From Syngnathus acus (taxonomy: Eukaryota > Chordata > Actinopteri > Syngnathiformes > Syngnathidae): a DNA stretch of 64,000 nucleotides. Positions within the stretch are counted from its first letter, which is position 1, and the number at the start of each line of letters is the position of its first letter. Below the pieces are notes generated by a model. The model was not told the DNA's origin and did no database searches. It was given only the letters and a program-made list of their open reading frames with translations. Below, one piece after another: positions 1 through 13,800 of the stretch. The stretch lies in contig NC_051087.1 of NCBI RefSeq assembly GCF_901709675.1, forward strand, positions 7,838,884 through 7,902,883. Reading direction: 5' to 3'. A program made the translations under genes and the position numbers.

Positions 1-1808
1 TCTGTCCATTAATGTGTGCAATATGATTTAAAAAGTAATGATACTAACGAAAGAGTAACATCACAGGTATGTTTTAAAATCTATCTGATGGGTGTTTGTG
101 AAGTGAGGCAGAGGATGTTGAGGTTTGTGACCACAACACAACAGGAAGAGGAGCTCGGTATGCTGCCAGATAGATTTCTAGAAATCCAGGGCAACCCCAT
201 TTGGGGTTTTGAAGCTTTGTTTGTATAGAAACTGAAACAGTTTTGTACAACTTTGGCTTTAAGTTGAATGACAAGTCAGCTATGGCTAGGAATAAACCCT
301 CTAGGAATCATGGAGATTCCAGTCATGTGTGTGTGAGCGCTTTTTTCGTGTCCATGTATGTTTGCATCTTGGTCAGACCACAGAATGAGTGCGGTTCACA
401 TTTGCTGCACACTGGACAAGGACAAAGGATTTATGTGCAAATTGGTGTGCTGCAATTGCTCATGCTTCCTGTGGCTCCGATTAAGTATAGTGTCTAGAAT
501 GCTGGCTATACAATAACGTGGCCAGCCTGGAGCCGGACAGGAGAATGTCGTGTCTGTTTTAGAAAACCGTGTGCAAATCTAAAGTGCATGCCCTTTGGCC
601 CTGGATAGGTGACAGCATTGTACTTGACTGGCACCATCATAAGACTTTTTTTTTTTGGCAAGATTGCTCCTGCTCTATAGTTGGGAGATTACAATCAGGA
701 TTTAACAAAAATGTCACTAAGTATTTGGAGTTGACGCAAGAGGCTCTTAAACTCCACCACATTCATTCAAGGAAGCCCAGACAGTTCAGATAAAAGGACA
801 TTATTTATTAGTGTTATCCTGATTGCAGCAGTTACATGATCCTGCTTGACTCCAGTGCTTTGCTGCTCTCCGTTAGAGATAAATGACTCATCCTCAATGT
901 CCTCCTTAAAGGGTTATACTCTCCATTAAACTTCATTCAATATTCACAAGTCAGTCACTTGGTCACATAAAGTAGCTCAACCATGACATCTACGCCTCTT
1001 TTCAATAGTTCATGTCTAGAGCACGAATGTGGAAAAAAAATATTTGAATTATAGCCAAGTAATATATTGCAGATTGTTTTAAGTTGACTTGTCTGTGGTG
1101 ACTTGGGTATGATCACCATTTTTTTGCATTTTTTGACATCCAATATTTACAAAATCAAACATGCCTGATGGCGTAGTTTATATCTTTGCTGTCAAAGTAA
1201 TTAAATACTAGATATTTAGTAAACATACACCTGAATATTATTACAACATTGGCAATAGGTGTGGGATTCGCAGACTTAACTTGCTATATTTCACCAAGAA
1301 TAGCAATATCTCGATTAAGCAACAGTGGTAAAAGAAACGCTTGTTGAAATTTATAAGTGTCATAAGGCTGTGTGTTGTGTATTTTGCTCCACACGAAATT
1401 GACTTATTGACAAAGCAGACTTGCTTCAAAATTGCTCAAATTAAGTTAAATTTAATTTAACCCTAACCCAACTAATCATTGAGTGTACAACTTGGACACC
1501 GCTTGTGGATATGACTGAATAAATAGAAATAGTAGAGGGTGGTTTGAAAAATTCACAAAGGATGGGAAACAGTTTGGCACTTCCGGTATACTGTTACCGA
1601 CGGGAGAGTGTGTGCGTGCTTATGGTCAGGGAGCGCGACTTGACATAAGGGAAGGGGCTGTTATTTTGACAAGTCAGTGAAGGCTATCGTTCATTTGATA
1701 TGACTCAGCATTATTCCAGCTGTCCAATAAATACATTGTCACCCCAATCACTCCAATGTGATATAAGATAATGGCGTGTCAATTTTCCAAAGGCGAACGA
1801 AAACTTAC
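1..1808 (-). other. SMURF2 intron 4, partial
   Basis: The donor of exon 4 is GTAAG at 1804-1808. Downstream in transcription no sequence matching the next SMURF2 exon was seen as far as coordinate 1. The stretch is AT-rich and contains nothing I recognise. Confidence 0.7.
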
Positions 1809-4800
1809 AGCCTGTGTCTTTAAGTCTGTTGATAGCATTTGAGAGGAGGCGGACGCAACCGAGAAAACCAGCTCCTTGCTTTTTGTGTATCTTCTTGTGG
1901 TTCCAAACACTGATAGTGATGGAATCTGCCTTTCCAATATACCTGGAGGGAAGCAAACAAACATACAATGGTGTGAAAAAGTGTTTTGTATATTTACATA
2001 TTATAGATGTTTTCCCCAATAAATCAAATCACCATTTAAAAACGGCACTTCACTCACGATTTCTTTGGTTGATCTTTGTATTTGTTTGATGACCCTAAAG
2101 TATTGAAATTATGCAACAAAAAAATAGATATACTTTTTCCTGGCATTTTATTCTTAAGTCAGAAATTAAAACTAAACATTATAGAGCACATTGCAAAGTT
2201 ACAGTTTTAGCACTTAGGCATCCTTGTACTCAGCTTTGAAATGTTACCTAAGAGTCTTTCCTAAGAGTGAGAACATATGCTGGGATTGTGGTGTAGACAG
2301 ACGTTCAGGCTGAGCAATAAGAGAAGACACAGATTTGAAAGTAAGTGTGTGAAAATGTGGTTTTGCTGATTTAGTGCAAAGGAAGCCTGTCTAGTCAGTG
2401 TTAAAAAAAGAGAGGAAATGCAGATGACGTGCTTTATTATATCTGCGGTACAGACAGATGTTATGTTTTGAAATGAGAGTAAACATATCTTGCCTGAGTT
2501 CACACTCAAATACACAACAACAAATGGCTCGACCCACAAACACAGCATTGCAGCACGTCAGCCTTGTAATATGACATCTGGCAAGGTAAGGTGTTCCCTC
2601 ATGAAAACCACTTCAAAATGTCAAAATGTTTATTATGACAACTAAATCTCGGCATTTAGAACTAGTCATATTAAAATTATAATTACAACCCCTGTGGCTT
2701 GTGATTCTGACCAGGATGCAGTGGCAGGGCTTGGCAGCCTTGCTCCGTCGTATACTATGAGCTCACTGAACATTTTCCGCTTTTTTAATGAGAAATAGAT
2801 GACAAGTTATTTTGCTTATCCAGGTGAGTTAATTAACAGCGTCTATGCCAAGAATTAAATTTGGCGAGAGAAAAAGGGAGTGATTATTATTATTATTTAA
2901 AAGGATTACACTACTCGGGGCAATCTACAAATAGAGAAACGTGAACAAAGGTTGAAGGGCACACAATATACTACCTATTTTATTATCATTCTGTGAACAA
3001 AATATTTTAGTCTAACAACATGGGCTAATGGTCCCAAAATATAGTTTTCAGGGTGTAGATGTCATATTACACAGAGACGGACGGGGGTTGTAAATAAACT
3101 AGGAGCCTGCTGCCGACGCACGTGGCCATAAAAAAAGACACGATAGCGACACTTGTGAAACTGGAGTCTGCCTATTGGGGGGTGTGGCAGATTGGAAAGC
3201 CACCAAGCCCACAGTCCCATCTGCTTTCTGTGGCATGATAGCCATTTCCTGAAGCAGAGGAAGAGGCCAGGGGTCGCTGGCGGGGAGCACGCTTCACTGA
3301 ACGGTCCAAAAGGGGGAAGAGCATTATGTAAAAGCGGAAGGAGATTTGATGTGGACAGATACTGTCGGTGACGAAGGAGCAATGGAAACAAGAATTAAAT
3401 GTCCGATAGGGTTAATGGCGCCGAGCAGGAGACTTTTCCGATAAAGGTTAGAGTTAGTTCTCACGAGAACGAGTCAATTCAGTATCATTGGGATTGCCGA
3501 AATCGACGGAGAAAGTTACATTGACAAAGAAGACCCCTGTAAGACATTCAAATAAAATGGCACCGACAGGATTATGATCAAACTAAAGTCGAGAGTAGTT
3601 TTGTTCACAGAGCATTTTCGACCAAAAAGCTATTATTCTGTTTCCAAAATATAAGCAGAATTCACAGAAGGAACAAAAACATTCAAATTAGTCTGGGTTC
3701 TTTTTCCTGGCCAGTTGACATATAAAAACAGACATGCATATTCCAAAACCTTCAGGATGTTTTGTTCCTGTGCTTCACAGCTTTCGGCAGAGAGAACATG
3801 ACTTAAACGGCATTCCCCAAACACTTGCATAGCAACAACAATACAACAAGGCTGCATTCAAATTTGAAAGGGCCCCTGTAATTGGCTGAATATTGGCACT
3901 TATTTAATAGGTCTGGAATTACAAATGATTTCTGCAATAAAAATCCTGCCCCTAAAATACTCTATCGTGATTTTAGGGTTACTTTCATCAGATATCATTG
4001 AAAATGAATGCCACTTGAACATGAGTACAAGCATGAGTAGCATTCGGGTCTACTTACAGATCATAATGCTGATTCCATTTTGGGTCCAATGTATTTCTCA
4101 CAGTATCGGTAGAGTGGCACTGCCCGGAGCCATCCACCACCACTTTGGCAAAAGGATCAGGTAACCCTGTCGAGCACAAACAAAAGTCAGACATATAGTA
4201 TGTGAAGTTTGTTTAGCAATGAACAAATAAACAATCAAACTAATAAACATTACAAGTAATTTAAAGGTTTTGAGGTGATTCTTGCAGAGGCAATTGTGTT
4301 TTTAGTCTCATAGAGATACTCTGGTTAAACGAAGTGAATTGTAAAATAAAATACCAACTGTTAATCTTGATCCAATTAAGGAAATAGCATAGTAACCTAC
4401 TGCCAAAGAAAGTCCTAGCTGAAACCCAGAAAGGCTGGAATTGCACGTGTCCCAATACTTAGAGCTAGACTGGACAAATAGGGTCTTACCAGACCATATT
4501 TTTATTTATTTATTTATTTATTTATTTATTTTTTCAAGTCAAAGTCAGCTTTATTGTCAATCCCTTCATATGTCAAGACACACAAAGAAACCGAAATTCC
4601 GTTTCCTCCATCCCACGGTGACGAGACATACAAGTAGGCGACACAAAACAAAAACAAGAAGGCACAAACCATAAATAATAAATAATAAATAAAATAAAAT
4701 AAAATGAGCGATGAATAACTAACAGACCAATAACCCATTAAATATGAGGGGCAAAACCGAGCCAGTGTGCATACAGCAAGAACAGGACGCTACGCTGAAA

Positions 4801-7800
4801 GGGGGAGCGAGTTCAGGATCCTAACAGCCTGGAGTACGAAGCTGTTGGAGAGTCTGGTGGTGCGGGAGCGCAGGCTCCTGTACCGCCTCCCAGAGGGCAG
4901 AAGTTCAAACAAAGAGTGAGCGGGGTGACTCACATCACTCACAATCTTGGTCGCCTTGCGGGTGAGATGGGAGGTGTAAATGTCCTTCAAGGAGGGGAGA
5001 GAAGCACCAATAGTCTTACTAGCCGTTTTCACTATGCGCTGCAGGGCCTTCAAGTCTTGGTCAGTGCAGCTGCCACCCCAGACAGCAATACAGCTGGAGA
5101 GGACGCTCTCAATGGTGCCGCGGTAAAAAGTAGTCATGACGGCCGGAGGAGCCCCCGCTCCGAAGGAAGTACAGGCGGCGCTGGGCCATATGACATTTGA
5201 GTAATCTGATCAGGGATCCATTTATGACTGTGCTAGTCACTTGTCATTTCTTAAGGCTTAATCGTGAACAACTGTTGCAGGCCAAACCCGTTTGGTTGCT
5301 TTAGATGGGCTTTCCGCTCATACGTCGTGTTTGTGCAAGAAAAGAGGAAATTAACTCATTATGGTTTGAATGACCTGACATGTCGAAGGGAAAATTCTGG
5401 ATGCTGGCTGAATGAAATGTTACAGTTACTGGCAAATACCAAAGATGTTTTTTTGTTTTTTTACATGTATCTTGCATGCCAACGGCACAGCAGAAAATAA
5501 TCATTTCTGCTAATTTATCTAAAACCATAACCTAAAGCAAAATGTTGACAGAAGTAGCAGTACTGAGGAATAAAAGATCCTGTGTCTTCCTTACACAGAA
5601 ATTTTTTTTTGTTTGACAGTTACCTAATTTAGAGAGAGACTTCAAACTATAGCCCCTTGCCTTCACTCAAATGCACAAGGGATCTGTTGGACGAGAATAG
5701 CAACACATCAAAATGGGTTTTACTTACGGAAGAAGTCTTTCTTTGCCAGGTTCTTTGCACAGAGGACTGGAAGAGAAGTACAAAGAGCAAAAGATTTAAA
5801 CGAATGGTAAAGATGAGTACAATACACATATCAGACAAACGTCAGCATATATTGGAGATTTAAAGACAAACAAGCAATTTCTCATGTGAGCGCATGCGCT
5901 AAATGCCTTTGTCGGAAAATAGCGCGTGCACGAAAGACACAGACTCATCTGAGCCGCTCTTCCCTTCTTTCCTATGTATTTGTAATAGGGAAAAACTAAA
6001 TTCTGCTGTTTCATTCATTTCAGTCATGAAATTGGCAATAATGAATAGAGCAAGAAAATATGGAGCAAAGAACTAAATTGGAAAATAATTGAATGTAATC
6101 ATTAGTACAAAAGTAGCGGCTTGTAGTCCGAAATTTACGGTAGTTTTTTTTTTTTTTTTTTTTTTTTTTTAACTCATCACATACAGGAAAGGGCACGGGG
6201 AGGCTCAGCTCCCAGCCCCCCTGCCAGCTCTGGCCGCACATCCCTATTTGGATCCCAGGGATTCCTTGTACATAAGCCCCTAATACACCATTGTCGAAGC
6301 ACTATTGGCTTGTGACAGGTACCACGCAACACAGTAGTGTGTAAATTAAACTGTTGATCCTCAATACGTGTAGGGCTGTGAGCAGGTGGTCTAATACGTG
6401 GTAGTGTTGACCTTCAGAAACGGTCATGATACAAGTTGGCCCAACAAGCACGCGCCTTGTAATGACATACATGTAGGTATTTAAGACGTTACAGTTAAGT
6501 CTTGTAAAAACTAAAGTATTACTTATTGTTGCTCTAAACTCAAACAAGCAAGACCACAAAAATTGCCCCATGGTGGAGACAAGGCATACATAGACATTAG
6601 ATTGAGGAAACAAAACAAAGATATTTCATTTTGGGACGCTAAGCCATGATTACACTGCTGAGATGCGGAAATCTTGACAGGGCCCAAAATGACAGTCAAA
6701 AAGAATCTGACAGAATCACACCGCAAAAGATGTGGGACACAAGTGAACACGTCTCGACACAAATCAAATTACATGGGCTGGGCTGGGCTGGGTGAACACT
6801 AACCATCAGCTCGTCAGAAAAAAAAAAAGCCGACAGTATGGGGCGCAGGCCAAGTCCAAGGCCGCCAGGGCTGCATCCTGTGGGACAAGTAGACACCATG
6901 TTGTCGGCAGACGGGGCCCGCAGTCTTGGCGCGACATTTATGAACGACAAAAAGGATCACTTATGTTTAAATGGGTCATTATAGCCTAGAGTTAGGTTGC
7001 ATGATTTTCCTACCGAATTCCTTTGCATCCAGGGTAATACCAGCAGACTTTACAGTATGTGTGTTGGTGGCACAACAGCCTTACTCAAATGCAGTATTGA
7101 TCAAACCATAAACACAACCACAAAAAAAAAAAAAAAATACTATTACAGTATGTTTTAATGCAGCGTTAGAAAGAATTTGTGGAATTGCCAATGGATGGAT
7201 TGACTATGAAAAAGAACAGCAGCTTAATTTTGAACTCCATCTGGTACTTGAGAATGGCACAAGAGGATGTCTTGGTCTATATATAAGTATAAAGTAAGTA
7301 GCAAGTGCTGCGATATCAAACCCAAGCAACTCTGTTGAAATTCTCTAAAACTGTGTTTTTTTCTTCTTCACAAGATGTTTTATGTCTGCAAGAGCACCAA
7401 GAGTTTGTAGCCATGTCTGTTTTAGTCTGTGTCTTCTTGCAGCAGCAACAAGCTGCGCCACACCTTTTTTTGAGTTCAACTGCGTCGCTGAATTCTTATT
7501 TTCCAAATTCAAATAATGGTACGGGGTCATTTTTACTGGGTAAAAATTGCCATTCTAAATTTGATACTTGATGCAGATTTGGTACTTGTCGGCAGAACCA
7601 AAAGTTTTTGGAAGTCACAAAACAGTATTCAAAAGGAGAGTCAGTGCAAAAAGAGTATATTTAGTTCAAGTGTGTGTACAAAACACAAACATTTAGCATG
7701 CTAGACGACACTAGGCTAATGAGGATTATGAGATTAAACTGCACACTGTTCCAACAAATGAGCCACAAAAACCACGAGCGAAAGCTGTCCTATTGTCATC

Positions 7801-10800
7801 AGTCGGTCTGGCAATTGTGCGGATATAAAAAATGTTTTATTTCCATTTTTTAGCACAATAAACTAAGCAAAAACCAATTTGACACAATAAACTAAGTAGA
7901 AACCAATTGCCATTTAATTATTTTATAAAGAAGTTTATTACTCGTTTGGTGGAAATTTATTTCATATTTGTTAATATAATAGCTTTATTCAAGCATCAAA
8001 GTTAAATAACAGGTTCCATTTAGGGTATCCTAAATGCTATGTGTGAGGTAAAGTCATTAAGTCGTGGGTCTGCATTATGAATGAACTAATGGATTTTTCA
8101 TACCTAAAACAGGGAAGGTTTCCACCTCCGAACGTATTTTGTGTGTGTTACCTATTCAGCAGAAGTTGAAGACAAGAAAAAAACGCAAGTTAAAAAAAAA
8201 AAAAAAACGCACCAAAGGCACACACGGAAACACTTTGTATAACATTTATTGATGTACTTTCTGGTTTTAATCAATTGTCTGACACATATTTATAACATAG
8301 ATGTAAGTCCAAATTTATATTTAATTAATTACGACTATACGCATGATAGTTGTGTATTTTGCGCACGGACAGTTGAGCACGTGATGGTGTAGGCCACACA
8401 GCCAGTGAATTTTGGACAGCTCGTCTCTGAGCATATTTTATAGTGGAAACTGAAATAGAATGACAGACTATGCGTAGTGATACTTTCAGTGATACTTTTT
8501 CCGAGTCTAAATTAATGTAGTATAAGACATGTATTGTGTACGTATACGGTAAAAATGTTAAGCTATGTTTAATTGTTGCCATATGAGCAAGCCATGGTGA
8601 GCTAGGGCTGGCAGAGGACCAGAGTCATTCCGTCCAATTCTATCAGGAACGATAGGTCAGCTGGTACGGTGTTAATGACCGTGAAGACCCGCGGTGGGTG
8701 AAACCACATCTCTGTCCGTGGACCCAAGTCCTAAAAGATGCTTACATAACAAACTGGCTACTGGTAGTAATGACAAGAAATTCACAGAAGCCACATCAAC
8801 CAGACTTCATTTTACTAGCTTTAATGGTCATTGTTTTCGCAAGTTGTATTGATAGTATTTCTTTAAAAAAAAAAAAACTGTCAGTTTTACTGGCAAGTCT
8901 ACACCATCTAAACCACAATAGTAATAATTTGAACGTCACATAAAATCCACAGTTCGGTTCCGTAGCTGCGTTTTGTGGTCATTGTTTTTTCGGTTCGGTT
9001 CAGTATATGTTGACTCTTCGGAAAATCAATCATGTCATGTAGAGTTAGGTTAGAAGTGACAGAAAAAACACAGGATCCAAGTTCATAATGTTAATATTAA
9101 ATACTGTTGTACTATTTTGTTATATAGTTATATATTATATGTCTATTCCAGTGGCGTATAGTAACAGGCAGAAAAATGAAATGCTCTACAATCATACTGG
9201 AAAAGCTACAATCAAATTGTGTGTAGTTCGTCAGTGACAGACATGTCAGAGGTCAGCTCTGTTCTTAACTGTGTTGGGTATTTGAAATTCAAACAGCTGC
9301 ACTTTTAGGGCCTCTTGTTGATGCATCCCTCTGTTCCCCATTCATCAAATTTTCCTTCTAGTAAAATAAATTAATTAGCAGATTCATACTTTCACTATTA
9401 TCTGAAAGGTCAAACACAGACATTTGATACTACTACTTGGCAGCTTGTGTTATGCAAACGCTATTGCTACATTCGCTCCCCTGTTGTGGTATTATGTAAA
9501 CTCTTATTCAATCCCCAAAACTGACATCCAATTTAGGACAATATTTAATCACCTTTGCATTTTCAATGAATAAACTAAACAACCAGCAGGGCATGGCAAA
9601 TTGACGCCTCATTGAATATGATTATAACCATTGTATACCGCAAAAATCTTGGCTCTTATTCATCGGAAAATGCGCGGGGTGCCTCTAACAACAAAGGGCT
9701 GCCGTTACTGTGGCGGGAGGGTTGTAACGTCTCGGTCTGTCTGAATCCAAAGGTCAGATTGAAGGTTAGCATTTGCTATGGTCAAGGGATTTCCACTTGC
9801 TCTCTCAGGGGATTTTCCAATATGTCAGCATGATCCGTCATGCCATTTATTCAGAGTAGGGGGCAGTGAATTTACAATTCAAGCCTTTAAAGCCCAGAGG
9901 GTTCTTGCTTTGGAAGCTGACCACAGACTGATAGATCAAGTAATTGAGATCAATAGTGGTTTTTTCCACGTGTAGATTACAAAAAAAAGTATTTGAATAA
10001 GGAAGGAAGGAAAAGTGTGTTATTTGCCAGGTTATGTGTTCAAGTCTACAGTATGGTTTTCATTGTATACTCTACTGAACTACCAGCATGCATGGAGCCT
10101 CTTGTACTGTGGTAACACTTATTAGACCATGTCGCTAGCAGCTCTGTCCTAGACAAAGGGTTTGAGGTCACTAACTCCAGTGGACAATTGCGTGATCATC
10201 CAAAGCCAACTCCATGGTCAAATGCAGCCATTTGTTCAATTATTTCCCTGGCAGCACTACAAGGACATGGCGGGCTGACACGTACTGCATCAGAAACAAG
10301 TCGTTGGCTGGGTTTAATGCTCGGCCAAAAGACATGGTATTTAGTCTCTCGTTAGTCCTGCATCTGGCCAGAATAAGATTATGAAACAAAAGGCCTGCGT
10401 GTATTTTTGCACATGTGCAATGTTTTCTTGGTTGGCTGTGAATGGCCTCGGCATTACCGTGACAACATAATATGAATGGTTTTCTACAAGGAACTAAAAC
10501 TATCTCGGTCATTTTGTTCACATTGTTTCGGGGAATGGCCGTCGTTTCAAAAACCCCAACTGCTAGTGAGACACAATAGTCAAGAGAAAGAAACCACTAA
10601 TCTAATGGGTACTACTTTGTCCCAGAACGTGTAATAAAAACCCGGCAGAGCTCAGTGAAATGTAACTCAACCAGGTGGTAAAATGCACTACGCACTTTTG
10701 GGTGTCAAGTTTGATCACTCACTCGATCTATCCCAAAAGAGTCTGGTGGTAGTTGGACATCTGAGAAGTTGATCTTGAACATTCATCTTTTCCTGAAGAC

Positions 10801-13800
10801 AAATACTGGCCTGAAGCATGCACTGACCCAAGAGGGAGACTCAATCCAGTTCTGGGGAGCCCCAGTGAACAGGAGCTGTGCCAAAACGCCATCCAAGTGG
10901 GGAAAGAGTAACGTTATGCTTGAAAGAAATAACTACTTCTAATTGTAGGTTACAGCTTACCTAAGAATACATCCTCATATCCCCGTCGGCTCTGCGTAAA
11001 AACCCGAGCTTCTCGACGCCAGCACAGCTAAAGGGAAGCTATAATAATACGTCCCAAGTAACATTTAGGAGATGTCAATGATTGTCAATTTACATTAATG
11101 TCTTAATGATGTCTTAACATCGAAGACGCTATACAAAAAGTACTTGGGAATAGCTAATGCCCAAGATCATTCTTCGAACAAAAACTGGAGCCAAATTAAA
11201 TAGAATTGTAAGCCAAGGCCATTGGCAATTGTACACTTTGTGAAAAAGTCCCTCAAAGACACAAGTTCAAACCACTCTCCTTGCTTTACTCAAGAACTCT
11301 GCACATCCACTTTAGAAGTTCCACTGTATACAACATAGTCGGTGTGAAATGTGTAAAACCAAGCAAACGCTTGAGACTGGAGTTGCGAACTCACATGTGA
11401 GTCATTGGCGAAAAATGAAGGCACAGGTCCTTCACCCTTATTACTAGCCACAGCATTGTGCTGTCTCCTTCACAGCATTGTTCGACAGTTAAACAAAACA
11501 CTTCCTCCTCCCTTCCCCACGTCTGCCTGGCGGGCCTGTTCACCTACTACAACACACGGGGAATACACGCTGGCAACGTGTCAAGAGCAGAAGGCCTACG
11601 TGACCGACTTGCCAAAGCTTACACCTGCAAAAAGTCATGCTGTCGAGCGATGTAATTGAAATGTTGGGCGAATGCGTGCGCCTTAAGCCGCAAGCTGAGC
11701 CTGACTGCATTTACCACATTTGTTTCTCCAACCCAATAAATACTTGGGATTCCAATTATGTCATTCCTTCAGAGGCCAACAGTCTACTGCTATCCCCGAG
11801 GAGATGACAACACTCTGGAGTCAGTAAATCTTGCTTGAGCAAACTTTAGTCATGACGCTAAGCAGGATAATGTGATAGCTACCAACAGATCATTGTTGTA
11901 ATCTTTGTTTGAATCTCTATAATCAATAGCGAAATTTGTTGGAATGTGAACAAAAGACAGGGACGTCTATCGGGACCCGAATATGTGGAACAGAGAACGT
12001 CTGGAAGAAGGAAGGAAGAAGCGTCAGGGGGAGGATCATTTGCACCAAGGAAATTTGATAGGGATAACATTCTAGCAGCATAACAAAATAGGATATAAGT
12101 TTGGATAGTTTTAGGGTGAGACAGTAGAACTTAAATTATTATGGGCTTTATTAAATCTGGAAAAAAAAAACTGAAAATGTTTACTCAGCTTTATTCAAAA
12201 TGGCAGATCTACACAAATTAATTTTTTCCTAGATATACTTTCATGTTTTCTATAAAATCTGTTCGTGGCCATCTGGCACAACACGAGTCAGTGTATGTAC
12301 ATGTGTCTGTTTCCTCAAGGAAACAGAAGCAAAGTCAACCTTCTCTGCAGGGAATAGCATTACAAACAAAGCAAGGATGAGCCAAGACCAAAATAAGATG
12401 ACTGCCATGGGTATGACGAGGAAAACAGTCATGTAACCTCTTAACGTGGGGAGTGGGTGGTCATGCTACACTGAGTAAGGATCACTGCAGTACAGAGGTA
12501 TAATTGTACTAATGGCGGAGGTGGATGTCAATGAATAAAACAGATATAGTTCTTAAAAAGAATTTAAAATGTGTCGAATGGAAGAGGAAAAACGATGTAG
12601 GCAATTTTGAAATGCGGATATATCATAAAAAAATACAGTGGAACCATTCAGGTGGTACAAATGAATAGTTGATCAGAATTTAGCATTAGTTAGTTAACGA
12701 CACTTTGTGAATTATTATTATTATATCAGAATTATTCCCAAGACGGCTGGACATTGCACTGGCACTTTTCATGGCTAAAACAGTTGTGGTATCTGAAATA
12801 AACTACGTAGTGGTAATAATAGAAATAAATAACACAAATGTATTAGTTTACGGCTTTGTGAATACAGTACTGGGTACGCCACGTACTTACGGGCTTGATT
12901 GTGAGCATATGTTTGTCCATATGTTTCTATAAGGCCCACCCCCAACGAACACGTTACAGCAGGGTCACTACCAAACTGGCAGCCAAACACAATGTCTTTG
13001 AGGAAATTTAAAATCTCATTAGGAAACAAAAGCTATTAAAAGTCTTTATGATTTGAAAAGCAAACCCGACAGGAACATCGAATTGAAATATTGATTAATA
13101 ATCAATCATTGTGATCAGGTGGTAGGAACATATATATGGAAGATTGCTGCAATGAGGATTGTTATTTTAAGAAGTAAAAAAAAAAACAGCATGCCTCAAT
13201 CTGTCTTCTTCCACACTGGAACTGGAAACAGCCTCACGGTTAGGAGGATGCAATTTGAGTGTTTGTAAAGCAGTCATGCTGAATGGTCTACCAGACACAC
13301 GCAAGCATGCACACATCAGTAAGCTGTCTGACCACAGAAACAGTAGCAGAAGAACAGGAGGAGAGAGTGGTCCCTAAAGACCCTAATCTGCTTTATTGCA
13401 ACCACGGAGTAATCAAAATATAAAGCAGATCTATTTTCAGTTATATTAAAAAAAAGACAAAAGTTCACAAGGCACGCACGCACACCACACACATTCGATT
13501 AGTACAGATCACAGTCGAAAAGACACCAGTTGAGTCATCTGTTAAGTGTCTGAACCAGATTCTTGTTTGAACGAGGACAAAAATGAAAGCGTGACAAAAA
13601 CGCAGGGACGTGATGAGAGGCTGCGAAGAGCAAGAGTGTGTTCAGACGATAAGACACCATAAGCTGGCGATCGCATGTCATGGTTCCAGACTAGGCCACA
13701 ACTTTTCATTAATCAACAGACGGATGTAGAGATGCAGTTTAAGATGTGCTGAGAGTTGCGGGGGGAGTCACATATCTAATTAATGAAGTGAACCTTCACT

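Noticed and set aside
1459-1473. CCCTAACC-like telomeric repeat
   Set aside because: Only about one and a half units; not an interstitial telomere array.
1809-1942. Assignment of the C2 exons to SMURF1
   Set aside because: NAINRLKDTG and the neighbours BPTF, NOL11 and C17orf58 fit SMURF2; SMURF1 has NAISRLKD at this point as I recall.
6180-6245. Processed retroposon with poly-A tail on the minus strand
   Set aside because: A GC-rich block beside a T-run, but no target-site duplication or family similarity could be identified.
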